Below are positions 7,157-15,111 of a stretch of 16,341 nucleotides of DNA, piece by piece. The DNA is taken from NCBI GenBank assembly GCA_038150465.1, contig JAYOTP010000041.1:1-16341 (forward strand), read 5' to 3'. Under the pieces are notes generated by a model, which ran no database searches, was not told the origin of the DNA, and was given only the letters and a program-made list of their open reading frames with translations. The DNA is from RFXV01 sp038150465. GTDB lineage: Bacteria > Bacteroidota > Bacteroidia > Flavobacteriales > Schleiferiaceae. How positions within the stretch are numbered: position 1 is the stretch's first letter; every line of letters starts with the position of its first letter. Made by a program: the position numbers and the translations under genes.

Positions 7157-8611
7157 ATGCCCTCAGTGCACAAATGGAAAAGCTTGGATGCCTGGATCTT
7201 TTTGATCGCCGGTTGTCTGCTGGCGGCCATTCCCGCGGCCAATCATTTGCTTCTGAGGACCTACGCCCTCGACCTGGGCTTTTATACCCACGCCCTCTTT
7301 GAATACCGTCAGTTCCGCCTGGCAGACAGCGATATGCTGTTGGCCTTCAATGAGCCACATTTGGCTTCGCACTTTGATCTCTATCTGCCCCTTTTCAGCC
7401 CATTGTCCTGGATCTTTGGTTCGTGGACCCTTCTTCTTGCCCAATGGTTCGCTGTGCTGATGGCCGGTGTGGCCATTAGGCGGTACATACAGCCAACCGA
7501 TCCCTGGGTGGCAAGATTCGCTCAGTTGGGCTTTTATGCATTCTACGGCATCCACAACGCTCTGGCTTTTGATTATCACTCCAATGTGGTTGCAGCCTGC
7601 CTGTTGCCCTGGATGTTCCTGGCGCTCAAAAATGAAAAGAGGATACAGGCCGCTTTTTGGCTCGTTCTGATCTGGCTGGGCAAAGAAAATATGAGCCTGT
7701 GGATGGTTTTTGTAGGCTTGGGCTGGGCCTTGGATCGTCGATCCCAGCGCGCGCAGAGAAATTGGGGGCTTTGGGCGGCATTCGCCTCCTTGGTCTATTT
7801 CATCGCCGTGATGGGATGGTGGATGCCGGCACTCTCTTCCTCGGGAGGTTACAGAGGATTTCTGTACCACTTTGCATTGGGCGATACCCCTTTGGAAGCC
7901 CTGTCCTATGTTCTTTCGCATCCATTTGATGCGGCCAAATTGTTTCTCTACCACAAGCTGGGCGATGCGGGCCCTGCCGCCTACAAGATCGAATTGTTCC
8001 AGTTTCTGTTGCTTTCCGGGCTTGCCGTTCTTGCATTTCGTCCGGCCTGGCTGCTGATGGTCTTTCCGATCCTTGCTCAAAAACTCTGGCACGACAGTCC
8101 GTTCATGTGGGGCATCGGTTCTCAGTATTCGGTGGAATTCGCACCACTGCTGATCCTGGGTGCATTCGAGCTTTTTGCGGGCCTGCGCACTCGGCCTTGG
8201 GCAATTGTGCTGGCCTTGGTCCAGCTGTCGGGTATTCTTGCTGTGAATGCCATGAATGCCACACAGACAGTGGTCTACAACGAGAAGACCCGGCTCAGGA
8301 TCTTCCAAAGGGAACACTACAAACAGGATGCACTGGATGTGGATGAGGTTCGGCGTTACATCTCCAAACAGATCCCGCAGGATGCCTCCGTTTCGGCGGC
8401 ATCTCCACTGGTCCCGCATTTGGCCTTTCGGGAAGATATCTACGAGTTCCCCTTGCTGAAGGACGCTCAGCACATGATATTGCTTCCGGGCATCAGTGTC
8501 TATCCGGTGGACCCGAATTGTTTCGATGCATTGATGGAAGAGATCCGGGCGACTGGACAATGGAAGCTGATGCATGAGGGCCCTGGCTGGAGCCATTATA
8601 TGAAACAATGA
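7157..8611 (+). CDS. DUF2079 family polytopic membrane protein
   Basis: The 484-residue protein has many hydrophobic segments, including about 12-33, 82-106, 142-157, 165-190, 204-221, 281-306 and 326-341. DUF2079 hallmarks are visible: YALDLGFYTHALF at 36-48, HFDLYLPLFSPLSWIF at 72-87, an acidic residue in a KEN motif (E177), QYSVEFAPLL at 323-332, and a soluble C-terminal tail with IPQDASVSAASPLVPHLAFR (406-425) followed by IYEFP. The frame is open upstream from an ATG at 7082, but I prefer the ATG at 7157. Family members begin shortly before the first helix, and the extra 25 residues would overlap the start of the divergent gene. The function is unknown; the fold recalls GT-C membrane glycosyltransferases, with the conserved D39 near a first periplasmic loop, so sugar transfer from a lipid carrier is a plausible guess. 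It stands alone, with a 95-base gap before etfB. Confidence 0.8.
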   Translation: MPSVHKWKSLDAWIFLIAGCLLAAIPAANHLLLRTYALDLGFYTHALFEYRQFRLADSDMLLAFNEPHLASHFDLYLPLFSPLSWIFGSWTLLLAQWFAVLMAGVAIRRYIQPTDPWVARFAQLGFYAFYGIHNALAFDYHSNVVAACLLPWMFLALKNEKRIQAAFWLVLIWLGKENMSLWMVFVGLGWALDRRSQRAQRNWGLWAAFASLVYFIAVMGWWMPALSSSGGYRGFLYHFALGDTPLEALSYVLSHPFDAAKLFLYHKLGDAGPAAYKIELFQFLLLSGLAVLAFRPAWLLMVFPILAQKLWHDSPFMWGIGSQYSVEFAPLLILGAFELFAGLRTRPWAIVLALVQLSGILAVNAMNATQTVVYNEKTRLRIFQREHYKQDALDVDEVRRYISKQIPQDASVSAASPLVPHLAFREDIYEFPLLKDAQHMILLPGISVYPVDPNCFDALMEEIRATGQWKLMHEGPGWSHYMKQ

Positions 8612-8706
8612 GCAGCAGGCTGCTGGCTTGCTGAAAAGTCCTTTGTTGGCCGGTGGTCTTCCGCGTGCGTGTCGTAATTTAGAGGAATCCTAAAAGACCC
8701 ATTCGA

Positions 8707-9453
8707 ATGAAGATACTGGTCTGTATCAGCCACGTCCCCGATACCACTTCCAAGATCAATTTCACCGCCGACAATAAGGCCTTCGATACCAACGGAGTAC
8801 AATTTGTCATCAACCCCTATGATGAATTTGGCCTGACACGCGCCCTTTGGTTCAAAGAGAAAGAAGGCGGGAGCATCACGGTACTCAACGTAGGGAGTGC
8901 GGCCACTGAGCCCACCTTGAGGAAGGCATTGGCCATTGGTGCCGATGACGCGGTCCGCATCGATGCGGAGCCAACAGATGCCTATTTTGTTGCCTGTCAG
9001 ATCGCCGATCACGCCAAGGGAGAGAACTACGACCTGATCATCATGGGCAGGGAGAGCATTGATTACAATGGCAGCCAGGTTCCTGGAATGGTGGCCGAAT
9101 TGCTCGGTTGGCCATTTGTCAATGCCTGCGTGGGTATGGAGGCAGAAGGTGGAACGGCCCAGTGCGTTCGGGAGATCGATGGCGGAAAAGAAACCGTGGA
9201 GGCTTCTTTGCCCATGGTCATAGCGGGTCAAAAAGGCCTTGTAGAGGAGAAGGACCTGCGCATCCCGAATATGCGCGGCATCATGACGGCCAGAAGCAAG
9301 CCACTGAATGTTCGTCCAGCAGCAGAGGCGGCCCATCGAACCGAGGCCACTTCATACGAAAAGCCGGAAGCCAAGGCAGCCGTGCGCATGGTCGACGCCG
9401 AGAATATGGATGAGCTCGTTCGTCTGTTGCACGAAGAAGCCAAAGTCATTTAA
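8707..9453 (+). CDS. etfB: Electron transfer flavoprotein subunit beta
   Basis: The 248-residue protein has the normal length for the ETF beta subunit. It begins MKILVCISHVPDTTSKI and contains VINPYDEFGL (34-43), GADDAVRI (78-85), the conserved GRESIDYNGSQVPGMVAELL (114-133) and a LRIPNMRGIMTARSKPL recognition-loop region (184-200). With EtfA it forms a heterodimer that carries FAD and AMP and accepts electrons from acyl-CoA dehydrogenases or similar flavoenzymes, passing them to ETF:quinone oxidoreductase. The gene is first in a run with etfA, 13 bases upstream of it. In Bacteroidota this pair probably serves fatty-acid and branched-chain amino-acid oxidation; no dehydrogenase is in view to specify the donor. 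The beta subunit carries no FAD-binding domain of its own but stabilises the alpha subunit's FAD. I see no convincing promoter consensus in the 95-base gap before it. Confidence 0.95.
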   Translation: MKILVCISHVPDTTSKINFTADNKAFDTNGVQFVINPYDEFGLTRALWFKEKEGGSITVLNVGSAATEPTLRKALAIGADDAVRIDAEPTDAYFVACQIADHAKGENYDLIIMGRESIDYNGSQVPGMVAELLGWPFVNACVGMEAEGGTAQCVREIDGGKETVEASLPMVIAGQKGLVEEKDLRIPNMRGIMTARSKPLNVRPAAEAAHRTEATSYEKPEAKAAVRMVDAENMDELVRLLHEEAKVI

Positions 9454-9466
9454 AAAACCAAACACC

Positions 9467-10426
9467 ATGTCTGTAGTCGTATTTGCTGAACAATGGGAAG
9501 GAAAATTCAAGAAGACCACATTTGAGGCGGTGAGTTATGGCCGTCGTGTGGCGGATATGCTCGGTGTTCCCACCGTGGCCGTAGTGATCGGTTCCCTTGA
9601 TGACGATGCCGCTCAGTTGGCCACCTATGGAGCGAGCAAGGTGGTTCATTTTGCTGCGTCTTCACTCAACTCATTTGATTCTTCTGCTTTCGCCTCCGCA
9701 CTCAAGGAGGTGGCCGTTTCAGAGGGTGCGCAAACTGTGGTTGTTTCAGGCACTTCCAATGGGAAAAGCGTGGTGCCTTCATTGGCCATCCAATGGGAAG
9801 CTGCGCCCATAACCAATGTAGCAGCCTTGCCGGATTCGGTCGATCCAATGACCGTGAAACGAGGCGCATTCTCCAGTAAGGGTTTTGTTACCTACACCGC
9901 ACGCGAACAGAAAACGGTGCTTTCCTTCATCCCCAACGCCATCGGTGTTGCGGAATTTCCAGGGGAAGCCACAATTGAGGAGGGAAGCGGTGCGGCCGAG
10001 GCCCGTGTTCAGGTCAAGGGCGTCGATCGGGCCACGGGAAGTGTGCCCCTGCCCGAGGCAGAATTGGTGGTCTCAGGTGGCCGCGGTCTGAAAGGACCGG
10101 AGAATTGGGGAATGATCGAAGAACTGGCCGAATTGCTCGGTGCGGGAACAGCCTGTTCCAAGCCTGTTTCGGACATGCATTGGCGGCCTCATTCCGAACA
10201 CGTCGGGCAGACCGGGATCGCCATCAACCCCAATTTGTATATCGCAGTGGGCATCTCAGGTGCCATCCAGCACCTGGCCGGTGTGAGCAACTCCAAAGTG
10301 ATCGTGGTGATCAATTCCGACGCTGAGGCGCCCTTTTTCAAGGCTGCTGATTACGGAGTGGTGGGAGATGCCTTTTCAGTACTGCCTCAATTGACAGAGG
10401 CCGTAAAGCGTTTCAAGCAAGGCTGA
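9467..10426 (+). CDS. etfA: Electron transfer flavoprotein subunit alpha
   Basis: The 319-residue protein is full length, and the ATG at 9467 is chosen because the first residues MSVVVFAEQWEGKFKK match the family; upstream in-frame codons lie inside etfB. The C-terminal FAD-binding domain is clear. SGGRGLKGPENW lies at 203-214, PHSEHVGQTGIAINPNLYIA at 241-260, GISGAIQHLAGVSNSKVIVV at 262-281, and NSDAEAPFFKAADYGVVGD at 283-301. The position of the FAD-contacting arginine of human ETF alpha (SRAAVD) reads SKPVSD here, with lysine at 232. From memory this form is common among Bacteroidota, so it is a lineage trait rather than a defect. The product pairs with EtfB and links dehydrogenases to the quinone pool. 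The stop is followed, after a single base, by the start of the bifunctional nuclease-family gene. Confidence 0.95.
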   Translation: MSVVVFAEQWEGKFKKTTFEAVSYGRRVADMLGVPTVAVVIGSLDDDAAQLATYGASKVVHFAASSLNSFDSSAFASALKEVAVSEGAQTVVVSGTSNGKSVVPSLAIQWEAAPITNVAALPDSVDPMTVKRGAFSSKGFVTYTAREQKTVLSFIPNAIGVAEFPGEATIEEGSGAAEARVQVKGVDRATGSVPLPEAELVVSGGRGLKGPENWGMIEELAELLGAGTACSKPVSDMHWRPHSEHVGQTGIAINPNLYIAVGISGAIQHLAGVSNSKVIVVINSDAEAPFFKAADYGVVGDAFSVLPQLTEAVKRFKQG

Positions 10427-10427
10427 A

Positions 10428-11033
10428 ATGAGTCGCAAGCGCCTCTGGATCAAAGGGCTGTCGTACAGTCAGACGCAAACAGGCGCTTATGCACTTGTAC
10501 TGGGTGAGGAGGGAGGTCCACGCACCCTGCCGATCATCATCGGCGCATTCGAAGCCCAGAGCATAGCTGTGGCCTTGGAGAAGGAGATCAATCCCCCCCG
10601 TCCACTTACCCACGATCTGTTTGCTCAATTTGCGCGCACCTTCGCCATTGAGCTCAAAGAAGTGATCATTCATTCCCTCAAGGAAGGGGTTTTCCATGCG
10701 AGTCTGGTCTGTGTGGACAAGGATGGAAAAGAAGAAGTCCTGGATGCGCGGACAAGCGATGCCGTGGCCTTGGCCACGCGTTTTGATTGTCCGGTATTCA
10801 CCTACGAAAAGATCCTGGAAAAGGCGGGTGTCGTGCTTGATGAGAAGGAGGACGCTGCCTCTGTCGAGGAGGATGAGGAAGAAGCCATGGAAGAGCTGCT
10901 CGAGGCAGCGGAGGAATCGGATGAACGCAGCATTGACGATCTGAACCGAGATCTGGATAAAGCCGTGCGAAATGAAGACTACGAATTGGCGGCCCGATTG
11001 CGCGATGAGATCAACAAGCGGGAAAGGAATTAA
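10428..11033 (+). CDS. Bifunctional nuclease (DUF151) family protein with C-terminal UVR motif
   Basis: The 201-residue protein has an N-terminal DUF151/BFN domain, about 1-135. It begins with a short beta-rich stretch, includes LPIIIGAFEAQSIAVALE (34-51), a conserved DLFAQF segment (63-68), and ARTSDAVALATRFDCPVF (107-124). An acidic linker of glutamate and aspartate follows at about 138-165. A C-terminal UVR motif, DLNRDLDKAVRNEDYELAAR (171-190), ends at KRERN and is of the kind found in UvrB/UvrC partners and ClpC adaptors. Members of the family were reported to have RNase and DNase activity in plants, and bacterial functions are uncertain. The UVR motif suggests a protein-protein contact, possibly with a repair protein or chaperone; that is inference. 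The start is 1 base after etfA, and nupC follows 10 bases after the stop. It contains a run of seven C at 10593-10599. Confidence 0.9.
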   Translation: MSRKRLWIKGLSYSQTQTGAYALVLGEEGGPRTLPIIIGAFEAQSIAVALEKEINPPRPLTHDLFAQFARTFAIELKEVIIHSLKEGVFHASLVCVDKDGKEEVLDARTSDAVALATRFDCPVFTYEKILEKAGVVLDEKEDAASVEEDEEEAMEELLEAAEESDERSIDDLNRDLDKAVRNEDYELAARLRDEINKRERN

Positions 11034-11043
11034 AGTCCAGTTC

Positions 11044-12423
11044 ATGTATCGCTCCATCTTTTTGCTTTGCGGCATCCTTTTGACCCCTGTTCTTCACGCA
11101 CAGGGGATGGGCGATGCCACTGAACCCGGCCTCTTGATGCGCATCCTCCGGGGAAGTCTGGGTTTGGGCTTTCTGTTGTTTCTGGGTTGGCTGTTCAGTT
11201 CGAACAGGTCGCGTATCTCATGGCCGCTGGTGTTCAAGGCCCTGGGCATTCAGCTGGTTCTGGCCTTTTGTATTCTGCATTTGCCATTCGTCAAGGAACT
11301 CTTTGAGTCGATGAGCATTGGATTCGTCTGGCTGTTGAGTTTTTCGGACAAAGGAGCCGAGTTCCTCTTTGGGTCTCTGGTTACGGATGCGCAGAATCTG
11401 GGCACATTGTTCGCCTTCAAAGTGCTGCCCACGGTGGTGTTCTTTTCGGCCGTTACTTCCCTCTTGTTCTATTTGGGCATCTTACAGCGCGTTGTCAAGG
11501 TCTTCGCCTGGGTCATGCGCAAGACACTGGGTCTGAGTGGTGCGGAAAGTCTTGCGGCAGTGGGCAATGTATTTCTCGGTCAGACAGAAGCCCCGCTGTT
11601 GGTTCGTCCCTACATCAAGGATATGACCCGATCGGAGTTGATGTGTTTGATGGCTGGAGGGATGTCCACGATTGCGGGTGGCGTCCTGGCTGCATTCATC
11701 GGATTCCTTGGGAATGGCGATCCGGAAATGGAGATCTTCTTTGCCAAGCATCTGATCGCAGCCTCTGTAATGTCGGCTCCTGCAGCAGTCCTCGCAGCCA
11801 AAATGATGATCCCGGAGACGGAGACCGTGCGTCAGGAAGCACATATCTCTCGACAACAGGTGGGAAGCAATGTTCTTGAGGCCATCACCAATGGCACCAC
11901 GCAAGGACTGCAGCTTGCCGTGAATGTGGGCGTGATGCTCCTGGTCTTTGTGGCCTTCATCTATTTTATCAATGCCTGTCTGGTGCAGGGTATTGGATCC
12001 TGGACAGGATTGAATGATTGGATCGTCGAGGTGAGCGGTGGCCGTTTTGACGGCTTCAGTATGCAGGCCATTCTTGGGTTCATTCTGGCGCCACTTTCAT
12101 GGATGATGGGTGTGGCCAAGGAAGACATCCTGCTTGTGGGACAATTGCTCGGCGAAAAAACAGTGCTGAACGAATTTGTGGCCTACATCTCTCTGTCGGA
12201 GATGAAGAATGAGTTCCGCTTCAGCAGCGAACAATCGATCGTGATCGCCACCTACATGCTTTGTGGTTTCTCCAATTTTTCATCCATTGGCATACAGATC
12301 GGAGGGATCGGGGCCCTTGCGCCAGACCGAAGAAAAGACCTCTCACAATTGGGCGTTCGCGCCTTGATCGCAGGTACTTTGGCCAGCCTTTTCACGGCAG
12401 CTATTGTCGGAATGATGATCTAG
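11044..12423 (+). CDS. nupC: Concentrative nucleoside transporter, NupC/CNT family
   Basis: The 459-residue protein starts at ATG 11044, just after the bifunctional nuclease gene; the longer open frame extends back inside that gene and is not used. Residues 1-20 look like a cleavable signal peptide ending HAQ, which is common in Bacteroidota CNTs. Hydrophobic segments follow throughout. Family motifs are clear. GQTEAPLLVRPY lies at 179-190, MTRSELMCLMAGGMSTIAGG at 194-213, GEKTVLNEFVAY at 370-381, and CGFSNFSSIGIQIGGIGALA at 407-426. The G-Q-T-E and S-N-F-S-S motifs correspond to the substrate and cation-binding sites of CNT transporters. It is expected to import nucleosides with sodium or protons across the inner membrane for salvage; the cation and substrate range cannot be read directly. 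It ends 30 bases before a strong hairpin terminator. Confidence 0.93.
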   Translation: MYRSIFLLCGILLTPVLHAQGMGDATEPGLLMRILRGSLGLGFLLFLGWLFSSNRSRISWPLVFKALGIQLVLAFCILHLPFVKELFESMSIGFVWLLSFSDKGAEFLFGSLVTDAQNLGTLFAFKVLPTVVFFSAVTSLLFYLGILQRVVKVFAWVMRKTLGLSGAESLAAVGNVFLGQTEAPLLVRPYIKDMTRSELMCLMAGGMSTIAGGVLAAFIGFLGNGDPEMEIFFAKHLIAASVMSAPAAVLAAKMMIPETETVRQEAHISRQQVGSNVLEAITNGTTQGLQLAVNVGVMLLVFVAFIYFINACLVQGIGSWTGLNDWIVEVSGGRFDGFSMQAILGFILAPLSWMMGVAKEDILLVGQLLGEKTVLNEFVAYISLSEMKNEFRFSSEQSIVIATYMLCGFSNFSSIGIQIGGIGALAPDRRKDLSQLGVRALIAGTLASLFTAAIVGMMI

Positions 12424-12453
12424 AAAACCGCTACGAAAACGCTATACCAAATG

Positions 12454-12480
12454 AAAAGCCCCGTCTGATGCGGGGCTTTT
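12454..12480. terminator. Bidirectional rho-independent terminator between nupC and citrate synthase
   Basis: Two perfectly complementary 10-base arms, AAAAGCCCCG (12454-12463) and CGGGGCTTTT (12471-12480), flank a 7-base loop TCTGATG. The stem has a GC-rich core with A and T ends, so the RNA ends in a U-run on both strands: TTTTT on the forward strand and CTTTTC on the reverse. It lies between the convergent nupC and citrate synthase genes, which is where a shared two-way terminator is expected. Confidence 0.9.
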
Positions 12481-12507
12481 TCTATTGAGAAGGTCCGTTG
12501 CCTTGGA

Positions 12508-13815
12508 TCAGTTCCCGAAGCGTTCCTTGAGTTTCTCCGTGGTCGTGGACCCAGGTCGTTCGATGGGCATTCCCAGCACGCGATCCCAGATCAAAGCTGC
12601 CATGGTGCCCAGCGCCCTTGAAACGCCAAAGAGGACCGTGTAGAAGTCATACTCTGTCAGGCCGTAGTGCATTAGCAACTGACCGCTGTGCGCATCCACA
12701 TTGGGCCATGGATTTTTGACTTTCCCCGTGGCCTTTAGGATATCTGGTACCACTTCATATACGCGGCTAACGATCTGAAAGAGTTCGTCGTCCGGCATGT
12801 ATTCCTGAGCAAAACCGCGTTGTGCTTCATAGCGCGGATCGGTCTTTCTCAATACAGCGTGACCAAAGCCAGGGATGACCTTTCCATCGGCCAAGGTCTT
12901 CTTGCAGTAGTTCTCGATCTGCTCCTTGGAAGGCAAGCCACCGCCCAGTTCATCGCGCATGCTCTGGATCCAGCGGATGACCTCCTGATTGGCCAAGCCA
13001 TGCAGCGGCCCTGCCAAGCCGGCCATTCCTGCTGTGAATGCGAGATAGGGATCGCTCAAGGCACTTCCCACCAAATGGATGGCGTGGGCCGAAACATTTC
13101 CGCCTTCGTGGTCGGAATGAATGGTCATGTACATGCGCATCATCTCCCGGAATTCCTCGCTGTCGTAACCAAGCATATGTGCAAAGTTGCCTGCCCAATC
13201 CAGGTCTGGATTCGGTTCAATGTGCTCTCCGTTTCGGTAGCAGCGTCTGTAGATATAGGCTGCGATCCGTGGAAGACGACCGATCAGATTCATGGCGTCC
13301 TCATAGGTATGTGCCCAGTATTCACTTTTGTTGATGCCGTCTCTGTAGGCTCTGCGATATTCACTTTCCGTGCGGCATGCATTGATCCCCGTGATGAATT
13401 GGGTCATGGGATGTGCATTGACGGGCAAAGCATCGATGACTTTGAAAACGTGCGGGGGAACGATGCTCCTCCGCGCCCAATTGTTGCTGATCCGACGCAC
13501 TTCATCCTCTGTCGGCAATTCATTCATCAGCATCAGGTAGAAGATCCCCTCAGGCAGGGGCTGTTTTCCTTCGGGCGGATATTTCGGCAACACCTCATTG
13601 AGTTCAGGAATGCTGTAGCCTCTGAAGCGTATGCCTTCTGCTGGATCGAGCTTGGAGGTTTCGTAGATCAGCGCTGGCATTCCCCGCATGCCCGAATAGA
13701 GCTGGCGGACCGTGATCTCACCCATTTTCTCATCTCCGTGTGCCGCAAGGAACTCGCGCACTTCGCGAATGGAGCCCTCGATCTTACCGGCAAATTTTTC
13801 TTTGATCTTACTCAT
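12508..13815 (-). CDS. gltA: Citrate synthase, type I (mitochondrial/eukaryote-like)
   Basis: The 435-residue protein condenses acetyl-CoA and oxaloacetate into citrate at the entry of the TCA cycle. It matches the pig-heart/mitochondrial enzyme family at motif after motif: YETSKLDPAEGIRFRGYSIP (51-70), TIHSDHEGGNVSAHAIHLVG (231-250), GPLHGLANQEV (269-279), GFGHAVLRKTDPRYE (316-330) and NPWPNVDAHSGQL (368-380). Catalytic residues are present as H272, H319 and D374. Many bacteria, including many flavobacteria as I remember them, instead use the type II GltA enzyme, which differs at these positions; eukaryote-like enzymes are known in Geobacter and some others. The gene symbol follows bacterial usage although the type differs. 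It is the last gene of carA-eno-gltA, with only 2 bases after the enolase stop. The downstream hairpin ends the unit. Confidence 0.95.
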   Translation of the reverse strand: MSKIKEKFAGKIEGSIREVREFLAAHGDEKMGEITVRQLYSGMRGMPALIYETSKLDPAEGIRFRGYSIPELNEVLPKYPPEGKQPLPEGIFYLMLMNELPTEDEVRRISNNWARRSIVPPHVFKVIDALPVNAHPMTQFITGINACRTESEYRRAYRDGINKSEYWAHTYEDAMNLIGRLPRIAAYIYRRCYRNGEHIEPNPDLDWAGNFAHMLGYDSEEFREMMRMYMTIHSDHEGGNVSAHAIHLVGSALSDPYLAFTAGMAGLAGPLHGLANQEVIRWIQSMRDELGGGLPSKEQIENYCKKTLADGKVIPGFGHAVLRKTDPRYEAQRGFAQEYMPDDELFQIVSRVYEVVPDILKATGKVKNPWPNVDAHSGQLLMHYGLTEYDFYTVLFGVSRALGTMAALIWDRVLGMPIERPGSTTTEKLKERFGN

Positions 13816-13817
13816 GC

Positions 13818-15110
13818 TTAATCATTCAGGAATTTGAAGTTCTTACCGGGAAAGCGCGCGGCATCGCCCAGTGCCTCCTCGATGCGAAGCAACTGATTGT
13901 ATTTGGCCATCCGGTCGGACCGGGATGCAGAGCCCGTCTTGATCTGACCTGTACCCAGAGCCACAGCCAGATCGGCAATGGTCGTGTCTTCCGTTTCGCC
14001 TGAACGGTGGCTCATCACGCTGGTGTAGCTGCTTCTGTGGGCCAGATCTACCGTATTCAGCGTTTCTGTGAGGCTTCCGATCTGGTTGACCTTCACAAGG
14101 ATGCTGTTCGCAACTCCTTGCTGAATGCCCCGGCCAAGGCGCTCTTCGTTGGTCACGAAGAGGTCGTCTCCGACCAATTGTACTTGGTTTCCAATGCGTT
14201 GGGTCAACAATTCCCAGCCCGCCCAGTCATCCTCGTACAAACCGTCCTCGATGCTGGCAATGGGGTACTTGGACACCCATTGTGCCCAATAGTCCACCAT
14301 TTCTTCGGCCGTTTTCTTGCCGCCATTGGATTTATGGAAGTCGTAGACCTTCTCATCTGTGGAATAGAATTCAGATGCAGCAGCGTCCATGGCGATCCAA
14401 ATGTCCTCGCCAGGTGTGTAGCCTGCTTTTTCGATGGCCCGAAGGATGGTCTCGATGGCTTCTTCATTCGATCCCAGATTGGGTGCGAATCCACCTTCAT
14501 CTCCCACATTGGTGGAATAGCCCCCTGCTTGCAGCACTTTCTTGAGATGATGGAACACTTCAGTACCCATGCGCAGTGCTTCTGAGAAACTCTCGGCGCC
14601 AAAGGGCATGACCATGAATTCCTGGAAATCGATGCTGTTGTCTGCATGGCTTCCACCGTTCAGGATGTTCATCATGGGAACGGGAAGGGTCCGTGCATTC
14701 ACACCGCCAACGTATTCATACAGACTTTGTCCGGTATGCATGGCGCCCGCTTTGGCAACGGCCAGTGATACGGCGAGTATGGCGTTTGCCCCGAGCTTGC
14801 CCTTGTTGGCTGTTCCGTCGAGTTGGATCATAAGCTCGTCGATAGCGGCCTGATCCGTGGCGTGCATGCCAATGACCTCCTCAGCGATGACTTCATTGAC
14901 ATTGTGAATGGCGCCGAGGACACCTTTTCCCACATAGACCTTGGCGTCACCGTCCCTGAGTTCTACGGCCTCATGAATGCCTGTGGACGCTCCAGAAGGA
15001 ACAGCCGCTCTACCGAACGAACCGTCGTCGCAAAGAACATCGGCCTCAACGGTCGGATTTCCCCGTGAGTCGAGGATCTGTCGGGCGTGAATGCTTGTGA
15101 TGAATCCCAT
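13818..15110 (-). CDS. eno: Enolase (phosphopyruvate hydratase)
   Basis: The 430-residue protein is full length for the bacterial enolase family. It converts 2-phosphoglycerate to phosphoenolpyruvate in glycolysis and the reverse in gluconeogenesis. It begins ITSIHARQILDSRGNPTVE. The acid/base pair is E205 in VGDEGGFAP (202-210) and K340 in ILVKVNQIG. Metal ligands are D242 (MDAAASEFY), E288 (SIEDG) and D315 (VGDDLF). Motif SHRSGETEDT at 367-376 binds the substrate phosphate, and K391 lies in GQIKTGS. It is cytosolic in the glycolytic role. The gene starts 1 base after carA's stop and ends 2 bases before the citrate synthase start, so the three are likely one transcript. No unusual residue is seen. 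Confidence 0.97.
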   Translation of the reverse strand: MGFITSIHARQILDSRGNPTVEADVLCDDGSFGRAAVPSGASTGIHEAVELRDGDAKVYVGKGVLGAIHNVNEVIAEEVIGMHATDQAAIDELMIQLDGTANKGKLGANAILAVSLAVAKAGAMHTGQSLYEYVGGVNARTLPVPMMNILNGGSHADNSIDFQEFMVMPFGAESFSEALRMGTEVFHHLKKVLQAGGYSTNVGDEGGFAPNLGSNEEAIETILRAIEKAGYTPGEDIWIAMDAAASEFYSTDEKVYDFHKSNGGKKTAEEMVDYWAQWVSKYPIASIEDGLYEDDWAGWELLTQRIGNQVQLVGDDLFVTNEERLGRGIQQGVANSILVKVNQIGSLTETLNTVDLAHRSSYTSVMSHRSGETEDTTIADLAVALGTGQIKTGSASRSDRMAKYNQLLRIEEALGDAARFPGKNFKFLND

Positions 15111-15111
15111 C

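Noticed and set aside
7163..8608. A 481-codon open frame antisense to the DUF2079 gene
   Set aside because: Its translation is rich in Gln, His, Lys and Pro without recognisable motifs, and the opposite strand carries a clear protein family. It is a shadow of codon bias.
8611..8625. Palindromic AGCAGCAGGCTGCT sequence after the DUF2079 gene
   Set aside because: The loop would be one or two bases and no T-run follows, so it is unlikely to be a terminator; a protein-binding site cannot be shown.
8675..8682. TAATTTAG, similar to the Bacteroidota -7 promoter element TAnnTTTG, before etfB
   Set aside because: One mismatch, and the nearest upstream TTG lies farther away than the usual 17-23 bases. 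It could be chance in a short A/T stretch.
10593..10599. Run of seven C inside the BFN gene as a possible slippage (phase-variable) tract
   Set aside because: The tract is short and the frame is intact, in a housekeeping gene unlikely to be phase-variable.
12820..13821. A 333-codon open frame antisense to citrate synthase
   Set aside because: The citrate synthase on the other strand is unambiguous, and the antisense product has no domain signs or plausible start context.
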